This document shows positions 7,780 to 15,857 of a stretch of 64,000 bases of DNA, in pieces. The notes under the pieces are model-generated. The model did no database searches. It worked only from the letters and a program-made list of their open reading frames with translations, and was not told the DNA's origin. Location of the stretch: positions 1-64,000 of the forward strand of contig NZ_QEII01000240.1 in assembly GCF_003347515.1 (NCBI RefSeq), read 5' to 3'. Numbering within the stretch: the stretch's first letter is position 1; the number at the start of each line of letters is the position of its first letter. This DNA is from Rhodoferax ferrireducens. Its GTDB lineage: Bacteria; Pseudomonadota; Gammaproteobacteria; Burkholderiales; Burkholderiaceae_C. Position numbers and translations under genes: made by a program.

Positions 7780-9213
7780 TTAGTTATAGTATTGAACAAT
7801 GGTTTTGGTGGTGCTCATTTCTTCAAGCGCGAGCATACCTTTCTCACGCCCATGCCCGCTTTTCTTAACGCCACCGAATGGCAATTCGACTCCGCCGCCC
7901 GCGCCGTAACAGTTAATAAAGACCTGCCCACTCTGGATACGCTTGGCTACGCGCGACTGGCGACTGCCGTTCTCGGTCCATATTCCAGCGACGAGACCGA
8001 ATTCGGTCGCGTTAGCCAGTTCAATCGCATCCTCTTCATCTGAAAACGACATGGCCGAGAGCACCGGACCGAAAACTTCAAGATAGGCCAAATCATGATT
8101 ACGGGGCACGGAGCCAAAAAGCACAGGCTTGATAAAATAGCCGCCTTGGGGAAGATTCGGTGCAAGACTTCCCTCTGCGATCAGCGGCACTCCCGATGCA
8201 ATCGCATCTGTGACGAACTTGTTGACTCGTCCATACTGCTTTGCATTGATAATCGGACCGCAGTCAATATCCATTTCTGGCGTACCGACTTTCACCGCTC
8301 TGAAGCTCTCCGCAACCATACCGATAAACTTATCGTAGATATTTTGTTGGACGAGCAATCGGCTACCTGCGGAACAAGTCTGTCCTGCATTTTGTACAAT
8401 AGCCTTGACAATAATCGGCAGCGCTTTATCTAGATCGGCATCATTGAAGACGATTTGAGGTGATTTCCCTCCTAGCTCGAGTACGCATGGAACATGATTG
8501 CGTGCTGTAGCCTGCTGCACCATGACCCCTACTTCTGGCGATCCTGTAAAGGTGGCGAAATTGATGCCTGGATGCGAAGTTAGCGCTGCGCCAGCTTCTG
8601 CGCCGTAGCCGGTAATAATATTCAGCGCTCCGGGTGGCAATCCGGCTTCCATCGCAAGCTCGCCGAGCTTGAGAGTGGTTAGACACGCGTCCTCCGATGG
8701 CTTCACTACCGCAGCATTTCCCATCGCCAGCGCAGGGGCGAGAGTGCGACCTAGCATCTGGGCTGGGTAATTCCAGGGGATGATGTGCGCTGTCACCCCA
8801 TGCGGAATGCGAATTACGTTAACATTGTACCCATTGAGGTACGGAATTGCCTGACCATGTACTTTGTCGGCCGCGCCGCCATAGAATTCAAAGTAGCGTG
8901 CTACTGCAATCACATCATTACGCGCCACAGTCATTGGTTTGCCAGTGTCGCGCGCCTCAAGCTGGGCGAACTCTTCAGCATTATCCAGAAGTAGTTGCCC
9001 AAGGCGGTGCAATATTCGCCCGCGTTCAGTGGCAGTCATACGCCCCCAGGCGCCATTCAGTGCTCGCTGCGCCGCGGCCACTGCCAGATCAATATCGGCA
9101 GCTTGTCCGCGTGCAATTTTTGTAAAGGCCTGTCCATTGCATGGATTAATCATATCGATAGTTCGGCCATCGATAGCATCGACCCATTGACCGTCGATTA
9201 ATAATTTACTCAT
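7780..9213 (-). CDS. NAD(P)-dependent aldehyde dehydrogenase
   Basis: This 477-residue protein is full length for the ALDH superfamily. The key residues are all present: Asn148 (PWNYP), Lys171, FTGSPEVG for cofactor binding (223-230), Glu246 (ELGGK), and the nucleophile Cys280 (NAGQTCSAG). It is closest in feel to betaine-aldehyde or 4-hydroxymuconic-semialdehyde type ALDHs, but the substrate cannot be named. It oxidises an aldehyde to a carboxylate in the cytoplasm. It is paired with the SDR gene just downstream and lies in the A/T-richer section. GGAG lies upstream of the ATG. Confidence 0.92.
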   Translation of the reverse strand: MSKLLIDGQWVDAIDGRTIDMINPCNGQAFTKIARGQAADIDLAVAAAQRALNGAWGRMTATERGRILHRLGQLLLDNAEEFAQLEARDTGKPMTVARNDVIAVARYFEFYGGAADKVHGQAIPYLNGYNVNVIRIPHGVTAHIIPWNYPAQMLGRTLAPALAMGNAAVVKPSEDACLTTLKLGELAMEAGLPPGALNIITGYGAEAGAALTSHPGINFATFTGSPEVGVMVQQATARNHVPCVLELGGKSPQIVFNDADLDKALPIIVKAIVQNAGQTCSAGSRLLVQQNIYDKFIGMVAESFRAVKVGTPEMDIDCGPIINAKQYGRVNKFVTDAIASGVPLIAEGSLAPNLPQGGYFIKPVLFGSVPRNHDLAYLEVFGPVLSAMSFSDEEDAIELANATEFGLVAGIWTENGSRQSRVAKRIQSGQVFINCYGAGGGVELPFGGVKKSGHGREKGMLALEEMSTTKTIVQYYN

Positions 9214-9366
9214 TGCCTACTCCAAGATATTTTAATTATTTACACTTAAATTAATGTAATTATCAGCTTTATGTCCTGAAAAGAAACTAGGACTGCTTGG
9301 AAAGCAATCATGCCCCTAGCAGGTACTCTCTTCGCTCGATGTAACAGTACTAAATGATACTGAGCG

Positions 9367-9421
9367 CTAAGGATGCTCTGCATAACCCCCGCGATGCGCG
9401 GGTTATGCAGAGCATCCCTAA
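9367..9421. mobile_element. 47-bp palindrome flanked by CTAA direct repeats, MITE-like or IS remnant
   Basis: Bases 9371-9417 form a nearly perfect inverted repeat. The arm GGATGCTCTGCATAACCC is matched exactly by its complement, with a GC-rich tip and a two-base bulge. The palindrome is flanked on both sides by CTAA (9367-9370 and 9418-9421), which looks like a 4-base target duplication. YTAR-type duplications are known for the IS5 group. There is no room for a transposase. The hairpin sits 19 bases after the stop of the oxygenase gene, so it might also stop or process transcripts, but no T-run follows. Confidence 0.55.
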
Positions 9422-9439
9422 AACACCGTTTTCAAAGAT

Positions 9440-10504
9440 TTAAGCTTCTTTCATGAATTCTGGATCGTTGTAATGATAAAGATCATCAAGGTAGGGGACA
9501 AAAAAATCATAGAAAGATCTTGAGTCATACTTCGCCGACTCACCCGGTTTTATGCATTCAGGGATAGGCCCGACATTGGCGTCATCATCTGGATAAAAGA
9601 AGAAGACCAACGCATATCGCTTCGTTGGTGGATTTACTACGCGGTGCGGTGTGGCTATAAATCGATCGTTGGACAAGCGGTTGAGAACCTGACCGGTATT
9701 CACAATCAGGGCATCTTTAACGTAACTGACCTTGAGCCATTCCTTCGATGGGGTCATTACTTGAAGCCCCGGAACTGGAGTCATTGGGAGTAACGTGAGA
9801 AAGCTGCCATCAGAATGGGGGGCAAGAGCATATTGCCCTTCTTCCAAATTTTCCTCAGGATGGTAATAAGCACAGCGTTGGTAGTATTCAGGAGTTTTAA
9901 ACATACTATCAAAATAGTTTGCAGGAAGCTCCAATGCGCGAGCATAAACAGGAACAAGCTTAAGCGAAAGTTGCTCCATCGCCAGGTGATACTTCATCAG
10001 GGTTTCGCGAAACTTTGGAAGGCTCTCGGGCCATTGATTCAGGCCACGATGGCGGATGTTAGCTACAACTTTTGGATCATCCTCCGATCTATTGCGCATG
10101 AACAACCATGCCGCATTGGTATCTTTTTTTGTGTTGACTGCAATCTTGTCCGCGATTACAGTTGATTTCAATATTGAGGATTTTGGTGGAAGGTAGCCCT
10201 GATGGTGATACCCTACTCGGTGCTTGAGTTTTTCTTCCATTGGTATGGAAAATAACTCCTCGAGTTGCTGAAATGATTCATCAATAAGTTCCTGAGGTAT
10301 GCCATGGTTGATTATGGCAAAAAATCCAAGATTTTCTTGAATTGCTCTCACATCAACACCTAACTGCTCAAGCGCGCCTGGCGTACCTGCAAGATATGGA
10401 CCCACATCTAAAATAGGAAGGTTTTTCCCAAGCGCTATTGCTGCAGCAACTTCAGCGGATACCGATATAGATTGCTCGGTAGTTTTATTTAATAAAGTTT
10501 CCAT
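9440..10504 (-). CDS. isopenicillin-N-synthase-like 2-oxoglutarate/Fe(II) oxygenase
   Basis: This 354-residue protein has the fold of the IPNS/2OG-Fe(II) family. The N-terminal DIOX_N-like part includes GFFAIINHGI (residues 60-69). The C-terminal part has the iron triad His230-x-Asp232 (PHSDG) and His287 (TPHRVV), with Arg296 (KRYAL) placed to bind 2-oxoglutarate. Such enzymes hydroxylate or desaturate unactivated carbons using O2 and 2-oxoglutarate. It lies 48 bases downstream of the binding-protein gene and ahead of the aldehyde dehydrogenase and SDR genes. Inference: it hydroxylates the imported compound, and the alcohol is then oxidised to a carboxylate. It is lower in G/C than most of the window. 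Confidence 0.9.
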   Translation of the reverse strand: METLLNKTTEQSISVSAEVAAAIALGKNLPILDVGPYLAGTPGALEQLGVDVRAIQENLGFFAIINHGIPQELIDESFQQLEELFSIPMEEKLKHRVGYHHQGYLPPKSSILKSTVIADKIAVNTKKDTNAAWLFMRNRSEDDPKVVANIRHRGLNQWPESLPKFRETLMKYHLAMEQLSLKLVPVYARALELPANYFDSMFKTPEYYQRCAYYHPEENLEEGQYALAPHSDGSFLTLLPMTPVPGLQVMTPSKEWLKVSYVKDALIVNTGQVLNRLSNDRFIATPHRVVNPPTKRYALVFFFYPDDDANVGPIPECIKPGESAKYDSRSFYDFFVPYLDDLYHYNDPEFMKEA

Positions 10505-10552
10505 GGAATTTGTCTTTCTAAAAGTTTTAAACCAGCCTAAATTATTTTCGCC

Positions 10553-11770
10553 TTATTTCCAATAAGCGCACTTTGATTCTGCCTTAGAGGCGAATGCTTC
10601 CGCTCCAGGAATCATTTGAATTTGCTTGTAGTAATCCCAAGGATACTTTGATTCTGACGGCTTCTTAATTTCCATTAGCCGCAAATCGTGAATCATGCGA
10701 CCGTCCTCACGGATATATCCATTTGGGGTATACATATCATTAATTTTTGTTTTTTTCATCTGAGCGATTGTCTTTTCTGAGTTATCTGTACCTATTTTTT
10801 TAACGGCATTCAAATATTGAAGTGCTGCAGAATAACTAGCCGCCTGCATACTTGTCGGCATTTTTTTCATTTTTTCGTAGAATCGACGCGCCCATTTCCG
10901 CGACTCTTCGTTCTGGTCCCAATACCATGCTTCGGTTAGGTTGATGCCATTTGTTAAATTTAAACCTAAGGCGTGTACATCGGTTAGAAAAAACATCAGG
11001 CCTGCGATTTTCATTGTTTTTGTTATGCCAAACTCATTTGCTGCTTTAATTGAATTAATAGTATCGCCACCTCCATTTGCCAAACCTAGAACCTGTGCTT
11101 TAGATGCTTGCGCCTGTAGCAGGAAGGACGAAAAGTCGGACGCTGATAATGGGTGTTTAACACTACCGATTACCTTGCCTCCATTGGCATTGATGACTTG
11201 TGTTGTCTCTTTTTCAAGAGACGCTCCAAAAGCATAATCAACGGTTAGAAAATACCAAGACTTACCTCCTTGCCTAGTCATAGCAGCACCCGTACCCCTG
11301 GCAAGTGCGACAGTGTCGTAGAGATAATGGATCGTATAAGGTGAACAGGCCTCATTGGTTAATTGTGCAGCCACTCCGCCAGTAACAATCGCTAACTTTT
11401 TCTTTTCCGCTGCAACTTTTGCAATAGCTAGGCTCGTACCCGAACTCGGGCCGCTTATCACCATATCTACCCCTTGCCGGTCGAACCATTCACGCGCTAG
11501 GGTGGCAGCAATGTCTGGTTTTGCCATGTGATCAGCTACAACGACTTCAATTTTTTTCCCAGCGACAGTGCCACCAAAATCAGCAATCGCCATATTCACC
11601 GCCTCTGTAATGCCATTTCCGCCCATATCGGCATAAAGGCCTGACATATCGGCCAAAACGCCGATTTTTATGACGTTGTCGCTAATTTGAGCCGAAGCGG
11701 GAATGGCACCCGCCATCGAAATCGCAGCGAGCATCGCTGGCATCAATTTTTTTAATTTCATCGTCTTCAT
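10553..11770 (-). CDS. ABC transporter periplasmic substrate-binding protein (LivK-like)
   Basis: This 405-residue secreted protein has a signal peptide (residues 1-28, cleavage probably at ASA-Q), then a Peripla_BP_6-type domain opening VIKIGVLADMSGLYADMGG. It belongs to the group that serves Liv-type transporters for carboxylates, aromatic acids and amino acids. It has an AGGAGA ribosome binding site. The gene starts 25 bases after the MeaB-type gene, so it is probably in the mutase operon. It probably replaces the deleted binding protein of livFGHM, 4.5 kb downstream in the same direction. Its A/T-rich codons (many AAA, ATT, TTT) differ from the mutase genes beside it, which suggests a separate origin. 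Confidence 0.9.
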   Translation of the reverse strand: MKTMKLKKLMPAMLAAISMAGAIPASAQISDNVIKIGVLADMSGLYADMGGNGITEAVNMAIADFGGTVAGKKIEVVVADHMAKPDIAATLAREWFDRQGVDMVISGPSSGTSLAIAKVAAEKKKLAIVTGGVAAQLTNEACSPYTIHYLYDTVALARGTGAAMTRQGGKSWYFLTVDYAFGASLEKETTQVINANGGKVIGSVKHPLSASDFSSFLLQAQASKAQVLGLANGGGDTINSIKAANEFGITKTMKIAGLMFFLTDVHALGLNLTNGINLTEAWYWDQNEESRKWARRFYEKMKKMPTSMQAASYSAALQYLNAVKKIGTDNSEKTIAQMKKTKINDMYTPNGYIREDGRMIHDLRLMEIKKPSESKYPWDYYKQIQMIPGAEAFASKAESKCAYWK

Positions 11771-11795
11771 GTTGTCTCCTATTTATAACGTTGTC

Positions 11796-12701
11796 TTACC
11801 GGATAACAGCCTGGCCCAATAGGTCCAGGATGCTCGCCATTTGCTGTGCAAGCGGTCTTTCAAAAAAGCCGGAGTCCTGCCGTGCCAGGACTTCGGCTGT
11901 TCGAATTTCGATCAGGCGCCGCAGACGGTAGCGAGCGCGTTGCTGCAACAGTGCTGCCCGGCGCTCGCTCGTCTCCAGCCATGCCTGATGACGATCGATT
12001 TCCGCCGACAGCGCTTCGATCGATTCGGGTTGTGATGCGGATGCCAGCAGAACGGAGGGAACCCACGCGCCACGATCCTGGCGAGTGATCGATGCAATCC
12101 GCTTGACATCCGTCGCCATCTTCCGGGCGCCGGGCAGGTCGGCCTTGTTGACGACGAAAATGTCGGCCATCTCCATGATTCCGGCTTTCATGGCCTGCAC
12201 CATGTCACCGCTATCGGGCAGCAAAAGCAGGACCAGCGTATCCACCTGGACCCGTGCGGCATACTCGACCTGGCCGACGCCGACCGTCTCAAGCATCACT
12301 TCCGCAAAGCCGAAGTCATCCATCGCGTCCAGCATTTCGGGCAGGTTGTCCGCCAGGCCGTCGAACGTGGCGCGCGAGCCCAGCGAGCGGATATACAGCT
12401 CCGATGTACCTGCGAGTTCGTCCATGCGCAGCCGGTCGCCCAAAATGGCGCCACCGCTTTTCGGGCTGCTTGGATCGACCGCCAGGATGCCGAGGCGGCG
12501 ATGATCCCGTGCGCGATGCAGCGCGAGATGCCCGAGCAAGGTGCTCTTGCCGGCGCCAGGCGCGCCTGTCATGCCGATCCGGCGGGCGAGTACCTCCGAA
12601 GGATCATGCAGCGGACGCGCGATCAACTCTGTCGCGCTCGCATTAGCGAGCTGGGTCAAGGTCTGTCCCAACTTGCGGCGATCGAGCGGCGGTCTGTTCA
12701 T
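11796..12701 (-). CDS. meaB: MeaB/ArgK-type G-protein chaperone of a B12 mutase
   Basis: This 301-residue P-loop GTPase of the MeaB family has Walker A GAPGAGKS (residues 46-53), the family motifs LAVDPSSPKSGGAILGDRLRM, VETVGVGQ-like LETVGVGQVE, and the guanine-specificity motif NKAD. MeaB proteins gate cofactor loading and protect B12-dependent acyl-CoA mutases from inactivation. Its ATG overlaps the stop of the CoA-transferase gene by four bases. Together with the mutase subunits upstream this indicates a dedicated chaperone for that mutase, so the mutase is probably functional. Confidence 0.93.
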   Translation of the reverse strand: MNRPPLDRRKLGQTLTQLANASATELIARPLHDPSEVLARRIGMTGAPGAGKSTLLGHLALHRARDHRRLGILAVDPSSPKSGGAILGDRLRMDELAGTSELYIRSLGSRATFDGLADNLPEMLDAMDDFGFAEVMLETVGVGQVEYAARVQVDTLVLLLLPDSGDMVQAMKAGIMEMADIFVVNKADLPGARKMATDVKRIASITRQDRGAWVPSVLLASASQPESIEALSAEIDRHQAWLETSERRAALLQQRARYRLRRLIEIRTAEVLARQDSGFFERPLAQQMASILDLLGQAVIR

Positions 12702-13825
12702 GCAGGCACCGTCCGGAACACCACGGAATGATGTTCGTCGAGCAGTGGCGGTAACCCGTACTGCGGCGCATAGCCTTCAAACCGGATCGGGCTGGCGACT
12801 GCGCGCAACGGCAGGCTGCCATCCCCCAGAGTGATCACCATGGCGCGGGAGCGAGTGAGGTCGCTCTGCAAGGCATCGCTCAGGGTGCCGACTTCGGCGG
12901 CGACGACGCCAAGCGGCGCGAGACGCGCAACCCACTGCGCCGCCGTGGCACCCTGTAGCACGTCTGTAATGCGTGCGATGACCTCGACCCGATGCTCGCG
13001 GCGGCTGCTCATGGTGGCGAAGACAGGATCGGCAATCCATTCGGGCCGTCCGATTTCGTTGCAGAACTTCTGCCAAAACTTGTCGTGCGTGATGAATAGC
13101 GTCAGCCAGCCGGCCGCCGTCGGAAAAATCTGCGCGGGAACGACATAAGGGTGGGACGAGTTCGGCAAGCGCTCGATAACGTCACCCGTATTCAGTGCCG
13201 CGCCCGCCAGGTAATTGAGCTGCGAAAGCATCACGTCATACATGGCCACGTCCACCTGCCCCCCTTGGCCCTGTACGATTTTTGCAAGCAACCCGACGAC
13301 GGCGACCAGCCCCGCCGAATTGTCGACCACCGAATAGCCGGCCTTGGTCGGCGGCGCTGCAGGATCGCCGGTGAGAGCCATGACTCCCGTCATGGCCTGG
13401 ATCACATAGTCGTATGCCGGGCTGTCCGAATAGGGGCCTTCCAGCCCGTAGCCCGTTAAAGCAACACAAACGAGGCGCTCATTCCAATGGCGCAAGGCCG
13501 CGTAGGTCAAGCCCAGCTTTCGGATCGCAGAGGGCCGGAGGTTAGTGACCAGCGCGTGCGAGTCCGTCACGATGCGGCCCAGCGCCTCCTGGCCTTCTCC
13601 GCTGGCCAGGTCAATCACCACACTCTTCTTGTTGCGATTGAGGCTGGCGAAGTAAGCGTTGTGCGGCCCTATGAAATGCGGGCTGACCGAGCGCGCGATA
13701 TCGCCCTCGGGCGGCTCGATCTTGATCACCTCGGCGCCCATGTCGGCCAGCATGAGGCCGCAGTAGGGGCCTGCCAGCATGTGGCCCACCTCGACAACAC
13801 GAATGCCGGCAAGGGGTGCGTTCAT
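12698..13825 (-). CDS. class III (CaiB/BaiF) CoA-transferase
   Basis: This 375-residue CoA-transferase of family III has the N-terminal segment VVEVGHMLAGPYCG, the RNKKSVVIDL motif, and the catalytic aspartate Asp139 in PAYDYVIQAMTG. These enzymes move CoA between acids by a ping-pong mechanism with an aspartyl-CoA-type intermediate. The gene sits between the mutase B12 subunit and the MeaB-type chaperone, overlapping both by four bases. Inference: it activates the acid that the mutase rearranges, with the product or succinyl-CoA as CoA donor. A CoA-transferase inside a mutase operon recalls anaerobic alkylsuccinate pathways. Confidence 0.92.
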   Translation of the reverse strand: MNAPLAGIRVVEVGHMLAGPYCGLMLADMGAEVIKIEPPEGDIARSVSPHFIGPHNAYFASLNRNKKSVVIDLASGEGQEALGRIVTDSHALVTNLRPSAIRKLGLTYAALRHWNERLVCVALTGYGLEGPYSDSPAYDYVIQAMTGVMALTGDPAAPPTKAGYSVVDNSAGLVAVVGLLAKIVQGQGGQVDVAMYDVMLSQLNYLAGAALNTGDVIERLPNSSHPYVVPAQIFPTAAGWLTLFITHDKFWQKFCNEIGRPEWIADPVFATMSSRREHRVEVIARITDVLQGATAAQWVARLAPLGVVAAEVGTLSDALQSDLTRSRAMVITLGDGSLPLRAVASPIRFEGYAPQYGLPPLLDEHHSVVFRTVPA

Positions 13826-14238
13826 GCAAGCCTCTTCGCGAGAATAGTCACCACGTCCTGCAGCGGCATGTCGGCGGTAAAGATCGACGCGACACCCTGT
13901 TCAAGCAGCAGGGGCTGGTCCTCCGCGGGAATAGTCCCGCCCACGAACACTTTGATATCGCCGGCCTTGAGTGCCTGCAATTGCGCCATGACGTCGCGGA
14001 CCAGCTCTTTGTGGCTGCCCGACAGGATGCTCAAGCCCACCGCATCAACGCCTTCGTCAACCGCAACCTGGGCGATTTGTTGCGGGCTGCGCCGCAAGCC
14101 GGTGTAGATGACCTCGGCACCGGCATTGCGCAAGGCCAAAGCGATAATTTTGGCGCCGATGTCGTGGCCGTCGAGACCGGGCTTTCCAATGAGAATTCGC
14201 TTGCCGGCTAGCGAAGCGTTGGCTTGTAGGGTGTTCAT
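13822..14238 (-). CDS. B12-binding small subunit of a methylmalonyl-CoA mutase-family enzyme
   Basis: This 138-residue free-standing cobalamin-binding domain has the base-off/His-on motif D23-x-H25-x-x-G28 (GLDGHDIGAK), so His25 should be the lower cobalt ligand. It also has the SILSGSH and GGTIP loops that wrap the nucleotide tail. The ATG at 14238 overlaps the large-subunit stop by four bases; a longer upstream reading frame lies within that gene and is not supported. It would pair with the adjacent large subunit to make an adenosylcobalamin-dependent mutase. Confidence 0.95.
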   Translation of the reverse strand: MNTLQANASLAGKRILIGKPGLDGHDIGAKIIALALRNAGAEVIYTGLRRSPQQIAQVAVDEGVDAVGLSILSGSHKELVRDVMAQLQALKAGDIKVFVGGTIPAEDQPLLLEQGVASIFTADMPLQDVVTILAKRLA

Positions 14239-15857
14239 AGATTGACGGGCTCCTTGAATTCGCCCCATTCCTTTTTCAGGCAGGCGACCATTTCGCCCAC
14301 GGTGGCGTAGGCATGGCAACACTCGACAAGGTTGGGCATGACGTTTTCGCGGTCTTTGGCGGCGGCTACGGCCAGCTTCGACAGTGAGTCGTCCACGGCC
14401 GCCTGCTGACGGGTATCGAGAACGCGCTGGAATTTCTCAAGCGCGCGTTGCGCGACCGTCGGGTCCAGCTTGAAAACCTCGCCGACCTTGATCTCTTCGT
14501 TCAACTTCTTGAAGTGGTTCTGCCCCACGATCACGTTGTCGCCAGAGTCGGTATCGAGTTTTCGCTCCAGCCCCCGTTCGGCAAGACGAAGCTGGATCCA
14601 GCCGTCTTCGATCGCCGGGATCACCCCGCCATAGGCGTCGATCTCGGCCATCACCTTGGTGATTTGCTCCTCCATCCGGTCGGTATGCTGTTCCAGAAAA
14701 TAACTGCCGCCCAAGGGGTCGACTGTGCGGGCGATCCCGGATTCATAAGCGATCATCTGCTGTGTCCGCACGGCCAGTTCGGCAGAGAATTCCGTCGGGA
14801 TCTGGAACGCCTCATCGAACGCGCAGGTAAAGATCGATTGCGCCCCGCCGAACACGGCGGCCATGGTTTCGACAGCGACTCGCGCAACATTGTTGTAAGG
14901 TTGCGGTGCCACCAGCGAGGAACCGCCGCAAACTACGCCGAACCGGAAGTGCTGCGCCTTGGGGTCCTGCACGCCGTAACGCTCTTTCATCAGACGCGCC
15001 CACATTCGCCGACCGGCGCGGAACTTCGCGATCTCTTCGAAGAAGTCCATATGGACATAAAAGAAGAATGACAGGCGCTTGGCGAACTTCTCCACGTCGC
15101 CGCCGCGTGCCCGCAGTTCATCGACATAAGCAAGTCCGTTGGCTAGCGTGTAAGCCATTTCTTCCGCCGCAGTCGCGCCAGCGTCCCGAACGTGGGCGCC
15201 GGCGATGCTGATCGGGTTGAAGCGGGGCGAGACGTCGTTCGAATAGAGGATTGAGTCCGCAATGAGCCGCATCGAGGGACGCACAGGAAAAATCCAGGTG
15301 CCGCGTGCGACGTACTCCTTCAAGATGTCGTTCTGGATGGTGCCGGTAAGCTTGCTGCGCGGGACATTCTGCTTGTCGGCCACCGCCAGGTACATGGCGT
15401 AAATGATGGCCGCCGTGCCGTTGATCGTGAACGAGGTTGAAATTTTTGAGAGGTCGAGTCCCTGAAACAGAATCTCGGCTTCGCTCAGATTGGAAAGCGA
15501 GACCCCCACCTTGCCAATTTCAGGCCGCGCCATCGGATGCGTCGGGTCGAAGCCGCACTGCGTCGGCAGGTCGAGCGCCACCGAGAGACCGGTCTGCCCC
15601 TTCGCAAGCAAGAACTTGTAGCGCTCGTTGGACTCCTCGGCCGTGCCGAAACCTGAATATTGCCGGATGGTCCAGAGGCGGCCCTGGTAGCCGTCGGGAA
15701 AAATACCCCGCGTAAAAGGATACTCTCCGGGCGCGCCGATATTGTCCGGATTGACGGCAGAGGCATCAACACTGGTCGGCACCTCGATGCCGCTTCGGTT
15801 GACCGGTTTAAGCCGCGGCTCCGTGCTTGCCGTTGTTGGGTTGTCGGTGCTGCTCAT
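14235..15857 (-). CDS. acyl-CoA mutase large subunit, methylmalonyl-CoA mutase family
   Basis: This 540-residue TIM-barrel subunit matches the N-terminal two thirds of methylmalonyl-CoA mutase; the B12 domain is on a separate gene. Exact spacing lets key positions be read across from the Propionibacterium enzyme. Tyr67 (TIRQY) equals Tyr89, Gln175 equals Gln197, Arg185 (ARGTW) equals Arg207 and His222 equals His244. Tyr and Arg at these places bind a substrate carboxylate and mark methylmalonyl/succinyl-type specificity rather than isobutyryl (Phe/Gln) or hydroxyisobutyryl (Ile/Gln). The residue equal to Tyr243 is Ala221 (IAGAHVRDAG), which may open space for a larger substrate. It is part of the five-gene overlapping operon. 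The exact reaction is unknown. Confidence 0.94.
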   Translation of the reverse strand: MSSTDNPTTASTEPRLKPVNRSGIEVPTSVDASAVNPDNIGAPGEYPFTRGIFPDGYQGRLWTIRQYSGFGTAEESNERYKFLLAKGQTGLSVALDLPTQCGFDPTHPMARPEIGKVGVSLSNLSEAEILFQGLDLSKISTSFTINGTAAIIYAMYLAVADKQNVPRSKLTGTIQNDILKEYVARGTWIFPVRPSMRLIADSILYSNDVSPRFNPISIAGAHVRDAGATAAEEMAYTLANGLAYVDELRARGGDVEKFAKRLSFFFYVHMDFFEEIAKFRAGRRMWARLMKERYGVQDPKAQHFRFGVVCGGSSLVAPQPYNNVARVAVETMAAVFGGAQSIFTCAFDEAFQIPTEFSAELAVRTQQMIAYESGIARTVDPLGGSYFLEQHTDRMEEQITKVMAEIDAYGGVIPAIEDGWIQLRLAERGLERKLDTDSGDNVIVGQNHFKKLNEEIKVGEVFKLDPTVAQRALEKFQRVLDTRQQAAVDDSLSKLAVAAAKDRENVMPNLVECCHAYATVGEMVACLKKEWGEFKEPVNL

